Source: an uncultured Lachnospiraceae bacterium (GTDB lineage Bacteria; Bacillota; Clostridia; Lachnospirales; Lachnospiraceae). Taken from it: 15,793 nt of DNA. The position numbers and the translations under genes are program-made. The notes under the pieces were generated by a model. It was not told the origin of the DNA, made no database searches, and saw only the letters and a program-made list of their open reading frames with translations. Positions 1-7,097 of the stretch are shown here, piece by piece. The stretch lies in contig CAJUHN010000068.1 of assembly GCA_910585935.1 (NCBI GenBank), positions 1 to 15,793 of the forward strand. Reading direction: 5' to 3'. Positions within the stretch are counted from its first letter, which is position 1, and every line of letters begins with the position of its first letter.

Positions 1-292
1 AGCCGCGCTTTCGCTCCGTTCCAGACGTAGCGGTACTAAATTCGCTGTTTCGCTTCTTGCGAAACCGCTCATTAAGTGCCGACGTCTTCCAAGGGGCTTC
101 TTTTGGAATACTTCTTTGTTTCCGCTAATTAGTTGGCTGTTCTACTTTCTGAAAAGTGAATGTTATGATAAGTTATGAAATTTAAGTGAGGAGATAAACA
201 GAAGGAATTTTGGAAAAGGTTAAGGATTTATATGGCGTTTGGAGTTTCACAATTATTTTAAGTAGTAAAAAAATTGAAAGGAGATAGTATTT
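1..292 (+). repeat. Dispersed structured element, copy 1 (left end cut by window)
   Basis: First of four copies of a dispersed element (others near 3027, 12875 and, inverted, 14592). The left arm of its outer stem lies outside the window. Still present are the inner stem (GACGTAGCGGTACT near 24-37 with AGTGCCGACGTC near 75-86) and an apical stem GTTTCGC/GCGAAAC (47-53 with 59-65). The core ends near 121. The tail (about 122-292) aligns with the tails of copies 2 and 4, including a GAGTTTCACAATTAT block, and runs up to the cas3 ribosome binding site AAAGGAG (277-283). It is therefore probably the 5' leader of cas3. No clear promoter was found in this stretch. Confidence 0.8.
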
Positions 293-2692
293 ATGGTCAA
301 TTTATATGCACATATGCAAAAAGAAGAGGAGAAGATGAGAAAGCAAACGATTGTTGATCATTGTAAGAATACGGCGAAAGTTGCTGTGGAAAGAATAGGA
401 ATAAGAGATTTTTATCATACAATTTATTTGTCAGCTTTGTTACATGATATGGGAAAAACAGGTGATGCATATCAAGATTATATTATGAAAGCAGCAAATG
501 GAGAGAATGTGATTAGAGGCTCTGTAAATCATACTTTTGCAGGTGTTATTTATATTCTTGAAAAATTTCATACAGAAAAAAAGTCATACGAATCTTTAAC
601 AAGTGAATTAATTGCTTATGCTATAGGTGCTCATCATGGATTATTTGATTGTATCAGCATAGAGAGGAAAAATGGTTTTCAACATCGTCTGGAAAAAGAA
701 GGATTGAACTATGAAGAGGTTCGGGAAAGATTTTTGAATATCATAAGCGAAAAAGAGATAGAAAAGGAATTTCGACAAGCAGTAAGAGAGGTTAGTGATT
801 TTTTTCAGAGTTTAAAGAAAAATAAATGTAATTCAACAAGTGCAAATTTTATACTTGGTTTGTTTTTACGTATGGTATTGTCAGGAGTTATGTATGGGGA
901 TAGATTAGATACGGCTGAATTTATACAGAAAATACCGCATGAAGATAATCATGTAAATAAGCAATTTTGGAATGAGCAGGTGGAATATCTCGAAAAACGA
1001 ATGAAGGAAAAGTTTATAAATAATGAAGAACAATCTGAAATAAATAAAGTGAGAAAGCAAATTTCGGATGAATGTAAAGCTTTTGCACATTATGGAAATG
1101 GTGTTTATAAATTATCTGTTCCGACCGGAGCAGGGAAAACATTGAGCACGCTACGTTATGCCTATACACTTGCAGCGCAGGAAGAAAAGCAGAGAGTTAT
1201 TTTTGTTATTCCCTTATTAAGTGTATTAGATCAAAACAGCAAAGTCATTTGTGAATATACAAAAGCGAAAGAAAGGATTGGAGAACATCATTCCAATATA
1301 GTACAGTCAGAAGATAAAGGGCAAGAAGCAAATAGTGCTCAATTAGTGGAAGAATTTTGGGATGAACCTATTATTATAACCACACTTTTTCAAGTTCTAA
1401 TGAATTTATTTTCAAATAAGACATCCTCTATTGTAAGAATGAGCAGTTTTTCTAACAGTGTTATTATTATGGATGAAGTACAAAGTATACCTTTACCAAA
1501 TATAAATTTATTTAATCTCGCTGTGAATTTGTTAAATAAATATTTTCATACAACAATTATATTATCTTCCGCAACACAGCCAAGTTTTGATACAACAAAG
1601 TATCCGATTCAATATTCTAGTCCATGTAATATGATTGTGGAAACAGAGGAAATGAAAAAAGTATTTAAAAGAACAAATATTGTGGATTGTATTACAAAAA
1701 TAGGAATGAGAGAAGAAGAGATTGCTGAATTTTGCGATGAGAAGCTACAAAATGTGAGTTCGTTATTGATGATATGTAATACGAAAAAACAGGCGAAAAA
1801 TATCTATAAACAACTAAAAAGATATAGTGAAGAAAAAGATTATGAATTATTCCATCTGTCAACAGCTATGTGTCAACGGCACAGAAGAGAAATATTGATA
1901 AAGATAACAGAGTGTTTAGAGGCGAGGGATGAAGTAAAAGTGATATGTGTGGCGACACAGATGGTAGAAGCAGGAATTGATTTTTCTTTTGAAGCAGTAG
2001 TGAGAATAATAGCAGGATTAGATAATCTAGTACAGGCAGCAGGACGCGCAAACCGAAATGGAGAATTTGGAAAAAGTTGTAATGTATATTTAGTAAATTA
2101 TAATGATGAAAATTTAACACATTTGAAGGAGATAGAAGAGGCACAGGGAAGTATGGATAAATTAAGAAAAGCATTTATACAAAATCCGAATAATTTTGGA
2201 AATGATTTACTTAGCAATGAGTGTATTGAGTTTTATTATAGAGATTTGTTAGCAGGTTATGATAGAAATGATAAGTTGGATTATAAAGTAAAGGATTGTA
2301 ATATGGAAGATACATTACTAAATTTGTTATCTCAAAATAGTAAATATAGAGAGGAAGAAAAGGATAAAACGCAGTATTTTATGCAACAGGCTTTTTTAGA
2401 AGCAGGAAAGAGATATAAGGTTTTTGATGCAGATACCGTAGATGTAGTTGTTCCTTATAAAGAAGGAAAAGAAATTATGAATGAACTTTGTTCTTCTAAA
2501 GGAATATATAATATAGGATATCGCAAAGAGTTATTTAGAAAGGCAAGTTTATATTCTGTTCAAATATGGAAAAATCAATTACAAAAATTAATAGAAGATG
2601 GTATTGTGGAGCAGCCAGCAGAGGATTTTTATTGTTTAGATATAAAGAATTATACAGAAATAGGATTTGATGAAGATAATTATATGATATGA
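293..2692 (+). CDS. cas3: Cas3 HD-nuclease/helicase, subtype I-C
   Basis: Cas3 is recruited to target-bound Cascade, nicks the displaced strand and degrades the DNA while translocating 3' to 5'. The N-terminal HD nuclease shows H23, H51-D52 (LLHDMGK), H80 and H114-H115. The helicase part shows Walker A PTGAGKT (277-283), DEVQ (394-397), SSAT (425-428), motif V ATQMVEAGIDF near 554 and motif VI QAAGRANRNG near 581. At 799 residues it is full length for I-C Cas3, with no broken motif. The start is supported by AAAGGAG 9 nt upstream. It is the first cas gene in the usual I-C order, but here it is separated from cas5c by 885 bp and flanked by direct copies of the dispersed element, so it is probably transcribed apart from the Cascade genes. 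Confidence 0.97.
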   Translation: MVNLYAHMQKEEEKMRKQTIVDHCKNTAKVAVERIGIRDFYHTIYLSALLHDMGKTGDAYQDYIMKAANGENVIRGSVNHTFAGVIYILEKFHTEKKSYESLTSELIAYAIGAHHGLFDCISIERKNGFQHRLEKEGLNYEEVRERFLNIISEKEIEKEFRQAVREVSDFFQSLKKNKCNSTSANFILGLFLRMVLSGVMYGDRLDTAEFIQKIPHEDNHVNKQFWNEQVEYLEKRMKEKFINNEEQSEINKVRKQISDECKAFAHYGNGVYKLSVPTGAGKTLSTLRYAYTLAAQEEKQRVIFVIPLLSVLDQNSKVICEYTKAKERIGEHHSNIVQSEDKGQEANSAQLVEEFWDEPIIITTLFQVLMNLFSNKTSSIVRMSSFSNSVIIMDEVQSIPLPNINLFNLAVNLLNKYFHTTIILSSATQPSFDTTKYPIQYSSPCNMIVETEEMKKVFKRTNIVDCITKIGMREEEIAEFCDEKLQNVSSLLMICNTKKQAKNIYKQLKRYSEEKDYELFHLSTAMCQRHRREILIKITECLEARDEVKVICVATQMVEAGIDFSFEAVVRIIAGLDNLVQAAGRANRNGEFGKSCNVYLVNYNDENLTHLKEIEEAQGSMDKLRKAFIQNPNNFGNDLLSNECIEFYYRDLLAGYDRNDKLDYKVKDCNMEDTLLNLLSQNSKYREEEKDKTQYFMQQAFLEAGKRYKVFDADTVDVVVPYKEGKEIMNELCSSKGIYNIGYRKELFRKASLYSVQIWKNQLQKLIEDGIVEQPAEDFYCLDIKNYTEIGFDEDNYMI

Positions 2693-2710
2693 GAGAAATA
2701 GTACATTATA

Positions 2711-2814
2711 GAAATAATGTTTTTATATAAAGAGAAATAGTATATTTTTAAGTAATATAAAATAATATCTACGTAAAAATACACTATTTCTCTATATATA
2801 AAAAACATTATTTC
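2711..2814. repeat. Long imperfect inverted repeat downstream of cas3
   Basis: The left arm (2711-2758) and right arm (2765-2814) are near-perfect inverted copies, each reading outward-in GAAATAATG, a T run, ATATA, then GAGAAATAGT, and are separated by only a few bases. A transcript from either strand would form an AU-rich hairpin with a stem of about 45 bp. No clear T-tract follows on either side, so a classical terminator is not obvious, although the position just after the cas3 stop would suit transcript ending. The right arm is also the spacer part of the proposed CRISPR-like RNA, and the left arm also begins GAAAT, so the palindrome may have arisen by inverted duplication of a handle-plus-spacer unit. 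A small mobile element (MITE) is an alternative. Confidence 0.7.
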
Positions 2815-2973
2815 AATCCACTTGCGGTAGTAAGGAGTAAGATGTTACTGTATGGAACAGCATAAATTGTTTGATATAAATGAAGGGATACCGCTTTCAC
2901 TCTGCCCGACACTTTAAAAAGAGGTTTTTTGAAAATTCATTTTTTGTTTTAAGTAAAAAACTTATTATATAAT
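2765..2973 (-). ncRNA. Candidate CRISPR-resembling RNA targeting the cas5 promoter
   Basis: Read on the - strand from a consensus promoter at 2974-3001, the transcript would start near 2967 and reach a lone decayed CRISPR repeat (2841-2810). Its last 12 nt, GTGGATTGAAAT, are identical to the array repeat and include the 11-nt 5' handle that I-C Cas5 leaves on crRNAs; the stem half is poorly conserved. The following spacer begins AATGTTTTTTATATATA (2809-2793). These 17 nt recur exactly at 3516-3500 with TTC directly 5' (3519-3517), the usual I-C PAM, overlapping the predicted cas5 -35 box. The match stops at position 18. By analogy with CreA/CreR-type RNAs, I infer Cascade-mediated repression of cas5-cas8-cas7 without cleavage. 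The 3' end is unclear because the spacer lies in the inverted repeat; no second repeat was found. Confidence 0.55.
2810..2841 (-). repeat. Solo decayed CRISPR repeat keeping the crRNA handle
   Basis: On the - strand the last 12 of 32 positions, GTGGATTGAAAT, are identical to the array repeat. In the other 20 only about five match, and only a weak CTT/AAG stem remains. It runs opposite to the main array. The preserved part covers the 11-nt handle TGGATTGAAAT needed for crRNA loading, which suggests selection on function rather than simple decay. A 12-nt match by chance in this window is possible but unlikely. Confidence 0.6.
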
Positions 2974-3001
2974 ATTATAAGTAAATATATTTATATGTCA
3001 A
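2974..3001 (-). promoter_or_regulatory. Consensus sigma-A promoter of the CRISPR-like RNA
   Basis: On the - strand, TTGACA (3001-2996), a 16-bp spacer and TATAAT (2979-2974) match the consensus in both boxes. The predicted start is near 2967. It points left, toward the lone repeat and spacer at 2841-2765; no coding sequence of note lies downstream on that strand before the cas3 3' end. It is the best promoter in the intergenic region and lies just left of element copy 2. Confidence 0.65.
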
Positions 3002-3026
3002 GAATAAATATTTTCCAGATTTTATG

Positions 3027-3367
3027 TTATAGTTTGGTTTATTTGAATGTCAGAGGTTCGCTGCGGCAAGGGAGTATTCCAGCGAAGCCGCGCTTTCGCT
3101 CCGTTCCAGACGTAATGGTACTAAATTCGCAGCTCCTAGCGGAACTGCTTATTAAGTACCAACGTCTTCCAAGGGGCTTCTTATGGAATACTTCCTTGCC
3201 TTCGCTGGTTCGTTGGCTGTTCTACTTTTTGAAAAGCGAATGTTATGATAATTTATGAGATTTCAGTGAGAAGATACGCAGAAATAACTTTTAAAAAAGT
3301 CAGTATTTATATAGATTTCAGAGTTTCACAATTATCTAATAACATAGAATAGAAAAGGAGAATGGTA
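3027..3367 (+). repeat. Dispersed structured element, copy 2
   Basis: Complete copy. The core (3065-3200) is bounded by GGCAAGGGAGTATTCC and GGAATACTTCCTTGCC, which form the outer stem; inside are GACGTAATGGTACT/AGTACCAACGTC and an apical stem GCAGCTCC/GGAACTGC with loop TAGC and one mismatch. The tail (3201-3367) aligns with copies 1 and 4 and ends in AAAAGGAG followed by an ATG at 3368. That ATG opens only a 15-codon relic (MAYKLLLKKANNNLE, stop at 3413-3415), so the gene once led by this copy seems to be gone. The 87-codon ORF across this copy is a by-product of the repeat: the other copies differ by changes that preserve pairing, not protein. Confidence 0.8.
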
Positions 3368-3415
3368 ATGGCTTATAAGTTGCTATTAAAAAAAGCAAAT
3401 AATAATCTAGAATAA

Positions 3416-3577
3416 AGTGAGAGTATGTTTTAATAGATATATCACCTATAATTAAACGAAATTGTTATATGACAATATTATAGTTGATTGATTAAAAAAT
3501 ATATATAAAAAACATTGAAATTTAATTGAAATAGTGGTAATATAAATGTAAAAGAAATAAGAAAGGAGGAGCAGGAG
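3416..3577 (+). promoter_or_regulatory. Promoter region of the cas5-cas8-cas7 operon
   Basis: AT-rich stretch holding the likely Cascade-operon promoter: TTGAAA (3515-3520), a 17-bp spacer, and TAATAT (3538-3543, 4 of 6 consensus bases). Transcription would start near 3550, shortly before the cas5 ribosome binding site AAAGGAGGA (3562-3570). The -35 box overlaps the PAM (3517-3519) and the first base pairs of a 17-bp protospacer (3500-3516) matching the spacer of the CRISPR-like RNA at 2809-2793. A small palindrome, ATTGT/ACAAT around 3461-3476, could be an operator, but this is weak. Confidence 0.5.
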
Positions 3578-4303
3578 ATGGTATATGATAATTTTATAGA
3601 ATTTGAAGTGTATGGAGAATATGCTTTATTTTCTGATCCTATTACTAGAGTGGGAGGAGAAAAGTTTACTTACCAAATTCCGACTTATGAGGCGATAAAG
3701 GGTGTATTACATAGTATCTACTGGAAGCCTGTACTGATCTGGATTGTTGATGAGGTGAGAGTGATGAATCCAATACAGACAGAAACAAAGGGAATACGGA
3801 CGATAAAGTATAATAAAAATGCGAATGATTTATCTTATTATACTTATTTAAAAGATTGCAGATATCAGGTAAAGGCACATTTTATCTGGAATGAAAACAG
3901 ACCTGAATTAAAATCAGATAGAAAAGAAGAGAAACATTATAATATTGCAAAGAGAATGATTCAAAAAGGAGGGAGAAGAGATGTTTTTTTGGGCTGTCGT
4001 GAATGTCAGGCATATGTAGAACCTTGTAAATTCGGCAAGGGAGAAGGACATTATGATGGTAAGGGAGGAATGTCTTTTGGTATGATGTATCATGGAATTA
4101 CTTATCCAGATGAGGCGTATTCAGAAGAAACGAAAAATAAAATGACAGTTAATTTATGGAATGCAACAATGAAAGATGGAATTATAGAATATATATCGCC
4201 TAAAGATTGTATTCACAAAATGATACGTGAGATGAAGATGAAACACTTTGAGAATCAATATGAGGATTTTGTGTCAGATGAGGAGTGGGAGGAGGATATG
4301 TAA
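3578..4303 (+). CDS. cas5c: Cas5c (Cas5d): Cascade subunit and crRNA-processing nuclease
   Basis: In subtype I-C, which lacks Cas6, Cas5 cuts the repeat at the 3' base of its hairpin and stays on the 11-nt 5' handle as a Cascade subunit. The 241-residue protein has the family N-terminus (FEVYGEYALFSDPITRVGGEK) and the PTYEAIKGVLHSIYWKP block. Y48, K119 and H120 sit where the Tyr, Lys and His catalytic residues of characterised Cas5d proteins lie. A glycine-rich segment (GKGEGHYDGKGGMSFGMMYHG) follows near 154-174. Start at 3578 with AAAGGAGGA 7 nt upstream. The stop shares its last A with the ATG of cas8c, indicating coupling. Nothing suggests damage, so crRNA processing should work. Confidence 0.96.
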   Translation: MVYDNFIEFEVYGEYALFSDPITRVGGEKFTYQIPTYEAIKGVLHSIYWKPVLIWIVDEVRVMNPIQTETKGIRTIKYNKNANDLSYYTYLKDCRYQVKAHFIWNENRPELKSDRKEEKHYNIAKRMIQKGGRRDVFLGCRECQAYVEPCKFGKGEGHYDGKGGMSFGMMYHGITYPDEAYSEETKNKMTVNLWNATMKDGIIEYISPKDCIHKMIREMKMKHFENQYEDFVSDEEWEEDM

Positions 4304-6162
4304 TGTCTTGGATGAATATGTTATATCAAACATATGAAAATAATAAGGCAGTTGCAGGGAAAACAAATGAATCTGTTTCACTTTCTGTGATAGCACATAT
4401 GTCTGCCAATTCACAATTAGAAGTTACGATTGATGAAAAAGGGGAGTTTGAATCTGCAAAAAGGGTTGATAAAAAAGGACCAAAAATTTTAATCCCTGTA
4501 ACAGAAGCATCTGCATCCCGCTCTAGTGGGATTGCACCACATGCCTTAAATGATACACTTTCTTATATAGCAGGAGATTTTTATGAATATGTAAAGGATG
4601 AAAAAGAAAAGGAACAGAGTAAAAGAAAATTTGAGGCATACATAAAAAGTCTTCAAAAATGGAAGGAATCTGAATTTTCTCATGAGAAAGTATCTGCTAT
4701 TTATCAATATTTAAGCAAACAAAGTATGATGAAAGATTTAATAGACTGTAAAATTGTAAAATTAGATGAAAATGGAGTGTTTGTTGAGGAAAAGATAAAT
4801 GGACAATCTTATGATAAAGTAATGGTGAGATTTGTTGTTAGGTCAATCGTAGCAGGTAGTGTAGATAGAACATGGGAAGATGAATCATTAATGGAAGCTT
4901 ATACAAATTTTTATCTTTCTACGCAGAATGGAGAGCGTAATATTTGTTTTATTATGGGTGAAGAGGAAGTAATTACTAATAATCATCCGAAGGGAATTAT
5001 ACAGTCTAGTTATGGGGCGAAGTTAGTTTCTGGAAATGACAAGGAAAATTTTACCTATCGAGGAAGATTTATTGAAGTAGAGGATGCATGTACTATCAGT
5101 TATGAGGCGTCTCAAAAGGCGCATAGTGCACTCACATGGTTAGCTGCGAAACAAGGGGTTACAATAGGCACAAAGGATAAAAGAACTTATATTTGTTGGA
5201 ATCCGAAAGGAAAAGAAACACCAGAAATTGATAGTGAATTTGAATTTGAAAATGAAGAAAAGATAGCTTATACGCAAGAGGAATATAAGAAGAAACTATA
5301 TAGGGCAGTGCAGGGATATAAAGAGAAATTAGATGATAATGACGATATTGTTATTATCGGATTAGATGCAGCAACTACAGGGCGTCTGTCTGTCATTTAT
5401 TATAATGAATTAAAAGCATCTGATTTTTTATCACGTCTTAAAAATTGGAAAGAAACCTGCAACTGGTATTTTACAAAATTTACACCAGAAAAAAAGCTTT
5501 ATTATGAAGTAGAAACACCATCGGTTGAACGAATTGTCAAGTATACATTTGGAACAGAGCGAGGGCAGTATATTGAGGTAAATGATAAAATTTTAAAAGA
5601 ACAAGTACAAAGGATTTATTATTGTATTTTAGATGGTATGCCATTACCAAAAGATATTGTATATACAATTACAATGCGTGCTTCAAATCCAATGATATAT
5701 AGCAATAGCAATTATGAGAAATTATTATCGACAGCATGTGCATTGATAAAAAAAGATAAAGGGGGAAATATATCTATGGTATTAGATACGGAAAATACAG
5801 ATAGAAGTTATTTATTTGGAAGACTTTTAGCGGTTGCAGAAGTGGCTGAGAAAATAGCTTCTGGAAAAGAAGTGACTCGTCCTACAAATGCAACCAGATT
5901 ACAAACTGCATTTGTAAATCGACCATTTTTTACATGGAGTAATATAAAATCAGCGTTAAGTCCTTATATGCAGAAATTGAATCGGGGAAGCAGAGAATAT
6001 TATGAAAATTTAATGGAAGAGATTGTGTGTATGTTTCGGGAAGAGGATATGGATAAATTAAATAAGGGATTAGAACCAACATATTTGTTAGGATATTATG
6101 CACAGAGGAAAGAATTAAGAACGAAAAAAGAAACAGTTGAAAATAAGGAGGAAAAAATATGA
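4303..6162 (+). CDS. cas8c: Cas8c (Csd1), large subunit of I-C Cascade
   Basis: Cas8c recognises the PAM and helps unwind the target. The 619-residue product starts MSWMNMLYQTYENN, the typical Csd1 opening, with GGAGGAT just upstream; an in-frame ATG at 4285 adds six residues inside cas5c but lacks the family start. The N-terminal part carries PKILIPVTEAS ASRSSG near 60-80 and APHALNDTLSYIAGDFYEY; HSALTWLAAKQG follows near 280 and the conserved LDATTGRLSV-like segment (here LDAATTGRLSVIYY) near 350. The C-terminal quarter is the small-subunit region and can be translated separately (see cas11c). It overlaps cas5c by one base and cas7c by four. Length and motifs are normal. Confidence 0.95.
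   Translation: MSWMNMLYQTYENNKAVAGKTNESVSLSVIAHMSANSQLEVTIDEKGEFESAKRVDKKGPKILIPVTEASASRSSGIAPHALNDTLSYIAGDFYEYVKDEKEKEQSKRKFEAYIKSLQKWKESEFSHEKVSAIYQYLSKQSMMKDLIDCKIVKLDENGVFVEEKINGQSYDKVMVRFVVRSIVAGSVDRTWEDESLMEAYTNFYLSTQNGERNICFIMGEEEVITNNHPKGIIQSSYGAKLVSGNDKENFTYRGRFIEVEDACTISYEASQKAHSALTWLAAKQGVTIGTKDKRTYICWNPKGKETPEIDSEFEFENEEKIAYTQEEYKKKLYRAVQGYKEKLDDNDDIVIIGLDAATTGRLSVIYYNELKASDFLSRLKNWKETCNWYFTKFTPEKKLYYEVETPSVERIVKYTFGTERGQYIEVNDKILKEQVQRIYYCILDGMPLPKDIVYTITMRASNPMIYSNSNYEKLLSTACALIKKDKGGNISMVLDTENTDRSYLFGRLLAVAEVAEKIASGKEVTRPTNATRLQTAFVNRPFFTWSNIKSALSPYMQKLNRGSREYYENLMEEIVCMFREEDMDKLNKGLEPTYLLGYYAQRKELRTKKETVENKEEKI
5776..6162 (+). CDS. cas11c: Cas11c, small Cascade subunit from an internal start in cas8c
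   Basis: I-C systems are known to make their small subunit from an internal start near the 3' end of cas8c. Here an in-frame ATG (codon 492 of cas8c) is preceded by AAAGGGGG (5758-5765) with 10 nt spacing, the only purine-rich ribosome-binding-like site seen in this part of the gene. The product would be 128 residues beginning MVLDTENTDRSYLFGRLLAV, the segment where described I-C small subunits begin, and the length fits. It would line the Cascade belly and stabilise the R-loop. The start is predicted from sequence only. Confidence 0.7.
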   Translation: MVLDTENTDRSYLFGRLLAVAEVAEKIASGKEVTRPTNATRLQTAFVNRPFFTWSNIKSALSPYMQKLNRGSREYYENLMEEIVCMFREEDMDKLNKGLEPTYLLGYYAQRKELRTKKETVENKEEKI

Positions 6163-7028
6163 GTATTTTAAAGAATAAAATTGATTTTGCGGCAATTATT
6201 TCTGTCGATCATGCGAATCCAAATGGAGATCCACTAAATGGAAATCGTCCGCGCATTACTTATTCGGGAAATGGAGAGATTTCAGATGTTTGTATTAAGA
6301 GGAAAATAAGAAATCGTTTACAGGATATGGGAGAAAAAATTTTTGTCCAGTCAAATGACAGATGCGATGACAAATTTGATTCTTTAAGCAAAAGAGCTTC
6401 TGGTACAATTCAAACTTATAGTTCTAATGATGATTATGAAAAACAGGCATGTGAGGAATGGATAGATGTAAGAAGTTTTGGACAGGTTTTTGCTTTCAAA
6501 AAGGACAAGCAAAAGGAAAAAGAAAAAGGAGAAGGAGGTTCTGTTTCTGTTGGGGTAAGAGGTCCTGTTTCTATTCATCAGGCATTAAGTGTAGGACCAA
6601 TTGATATTAACAGTATGCAGATTACAAAAAGTGTAAGTGGAGAATCCGGAGAAAAAAAGGGTTCTGATACGATGGGAACAAAACATATGGTGGAATATGG
6701 TATCTATGTCATAAAAGGTTCGATTAATGTACAATTAGCTCAAAAAACAGGTTTTACAGAAGAAGATGCAGATAAGATTAAGGAGTGTATTCGGACATTG
6801 TTTATGAATGATTCTTCTTCTGCAAGACCAGATGGAAGTATGGAAGTGATAAAAGTATATTGGTGGAAACATAATAATCAAATTGGACAATATTCTTCTG
6901 CAAAAGTGCATAGATCTTTACAGGTAACTATAAAAGAAGGAGTGGCTTTTCCAAGATGTATAGATGATTATACTATTACTCTAGAAGCATTAGATGGATT
7001 AGAACCGGAGATTATAGATGGAATATAA
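6159..7028 (+). CDS. cas7c: Cas7c (Csd2), crRNA-binding backbone of I-C Cascade
   Basis: Cas7c polymerises along the spacer part of the crRNA. The 289-residue protein opens with NKIDFAAIISVDHANPNGDP LNGNRPR, the family RRM strand and HANPNGDP signature, followed by ISDVCIKRKIRNRLQD. A VRSFGQVFAF block sits near 104, GVRGPVSIHQALSVGPI near 132, and TMGTKHMVEYGIYVIKG near 170, all typical. Start at 6159 overlaps the cas8c stop (ATGA) and has AAGGAGG upstream. Its last 11 bases overlap the start of the cas4 relic, so the original operon was tightly packed up to that point. Intact. Confidence 0.96.
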   Translation: MSILKNKIDFAAIISVDHANPNGDPLNGNRPRITYSGNGEISDVCIKRKIRNRLQDMGEKIFVQSNDRCDDKFDSLSKRASGTIQTYSSNDDYEKQACEEWIDVRSFGQVFAFKKDKQKEKEKGEGGSVSVGVRGPVSIHQALSVGPIDINSMQITKSVSGESGEKKGSDTMGTKHMVEYGIYVIKGSINVQLAQKTGFTEEDADKIKECIRTLFMNDSSSARPDGSMEVIKVYWWKHNNQIGQYSSAKVHRSLQVTIKEGVAFPRCIDDYTITLEALDGLEPEIIDGI

Positions 7029-7062
7029 GGAAGAAGATTATTTGATGCTTTCAGGTATATAA
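7018..7062 (+). pseudogene. cas4: cas4 relic: first 14 codons
   Basis: An ATG overlapping the end of cas7c opens MEYKEEDYLMLSGI and then meets TAA (7060-7062). This resembles the N-terminus of I-C Cas4, which usually continues S-G-I-Q-H-F toward its first Fe-S cysteine. TAA is one C-to-T change from a Gln codon CAA, and the next codon CAT still fits His. Immediately after it comes a complete CRISPR repeat, then cas1 sequence from about codon 77. About 200 residues of Cas4 are gone, including all cluster cysteines and nuclease motifs. Cas4 normally trims prespacers and selects the PAM end. Confidence 0.8.
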
Positions 7063-7065
7063 CAT

Positions 7066-7097
7066 GTCGTTTCCCTCGTGGAAGCGTGGATTGAAAT
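7066..7097 (+). CRISPR. Solo CRISPR repeat at the cas4/cas1 deletion joint
   Basis: A complete 32-bp unit identical to the array repeat at 30 of 32 positions (C to T at positions 5 and 14). The stem CGTTTCC/GGAAGCG is kept with one wobble. It starts right after the cas4 relic's His codon and ends exactly where cas1 sequence resumes (ATTCCAAATGG, encoding IPNG). It is in the same orientation as the array and would be present in the operon mRNA as a possible Cas5c cleavage site. Confidence 0.93.

Noticed and set aside
2890..2911. Possible second decayed repeat in the CRISPR-like RNA (GTCG and GAAAGCG on the - strand)
   Set aside because: Spacing and order differ from the repeat and the handle is absent.
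2852..2917. 21-codon ORF MEQHKLFDINEGIPLSLCPTL
   Set aside because: The ribosome binding site is too far away, nothing is recognised, and it runs against the proposed RNA.
2995..3258. 87-codon ORF on the + strand
   Set aside because: It lies across element copy 2. The copies differ by stem-preserving changes rather than protein-preserving ones, and there is no ribosome binding site.
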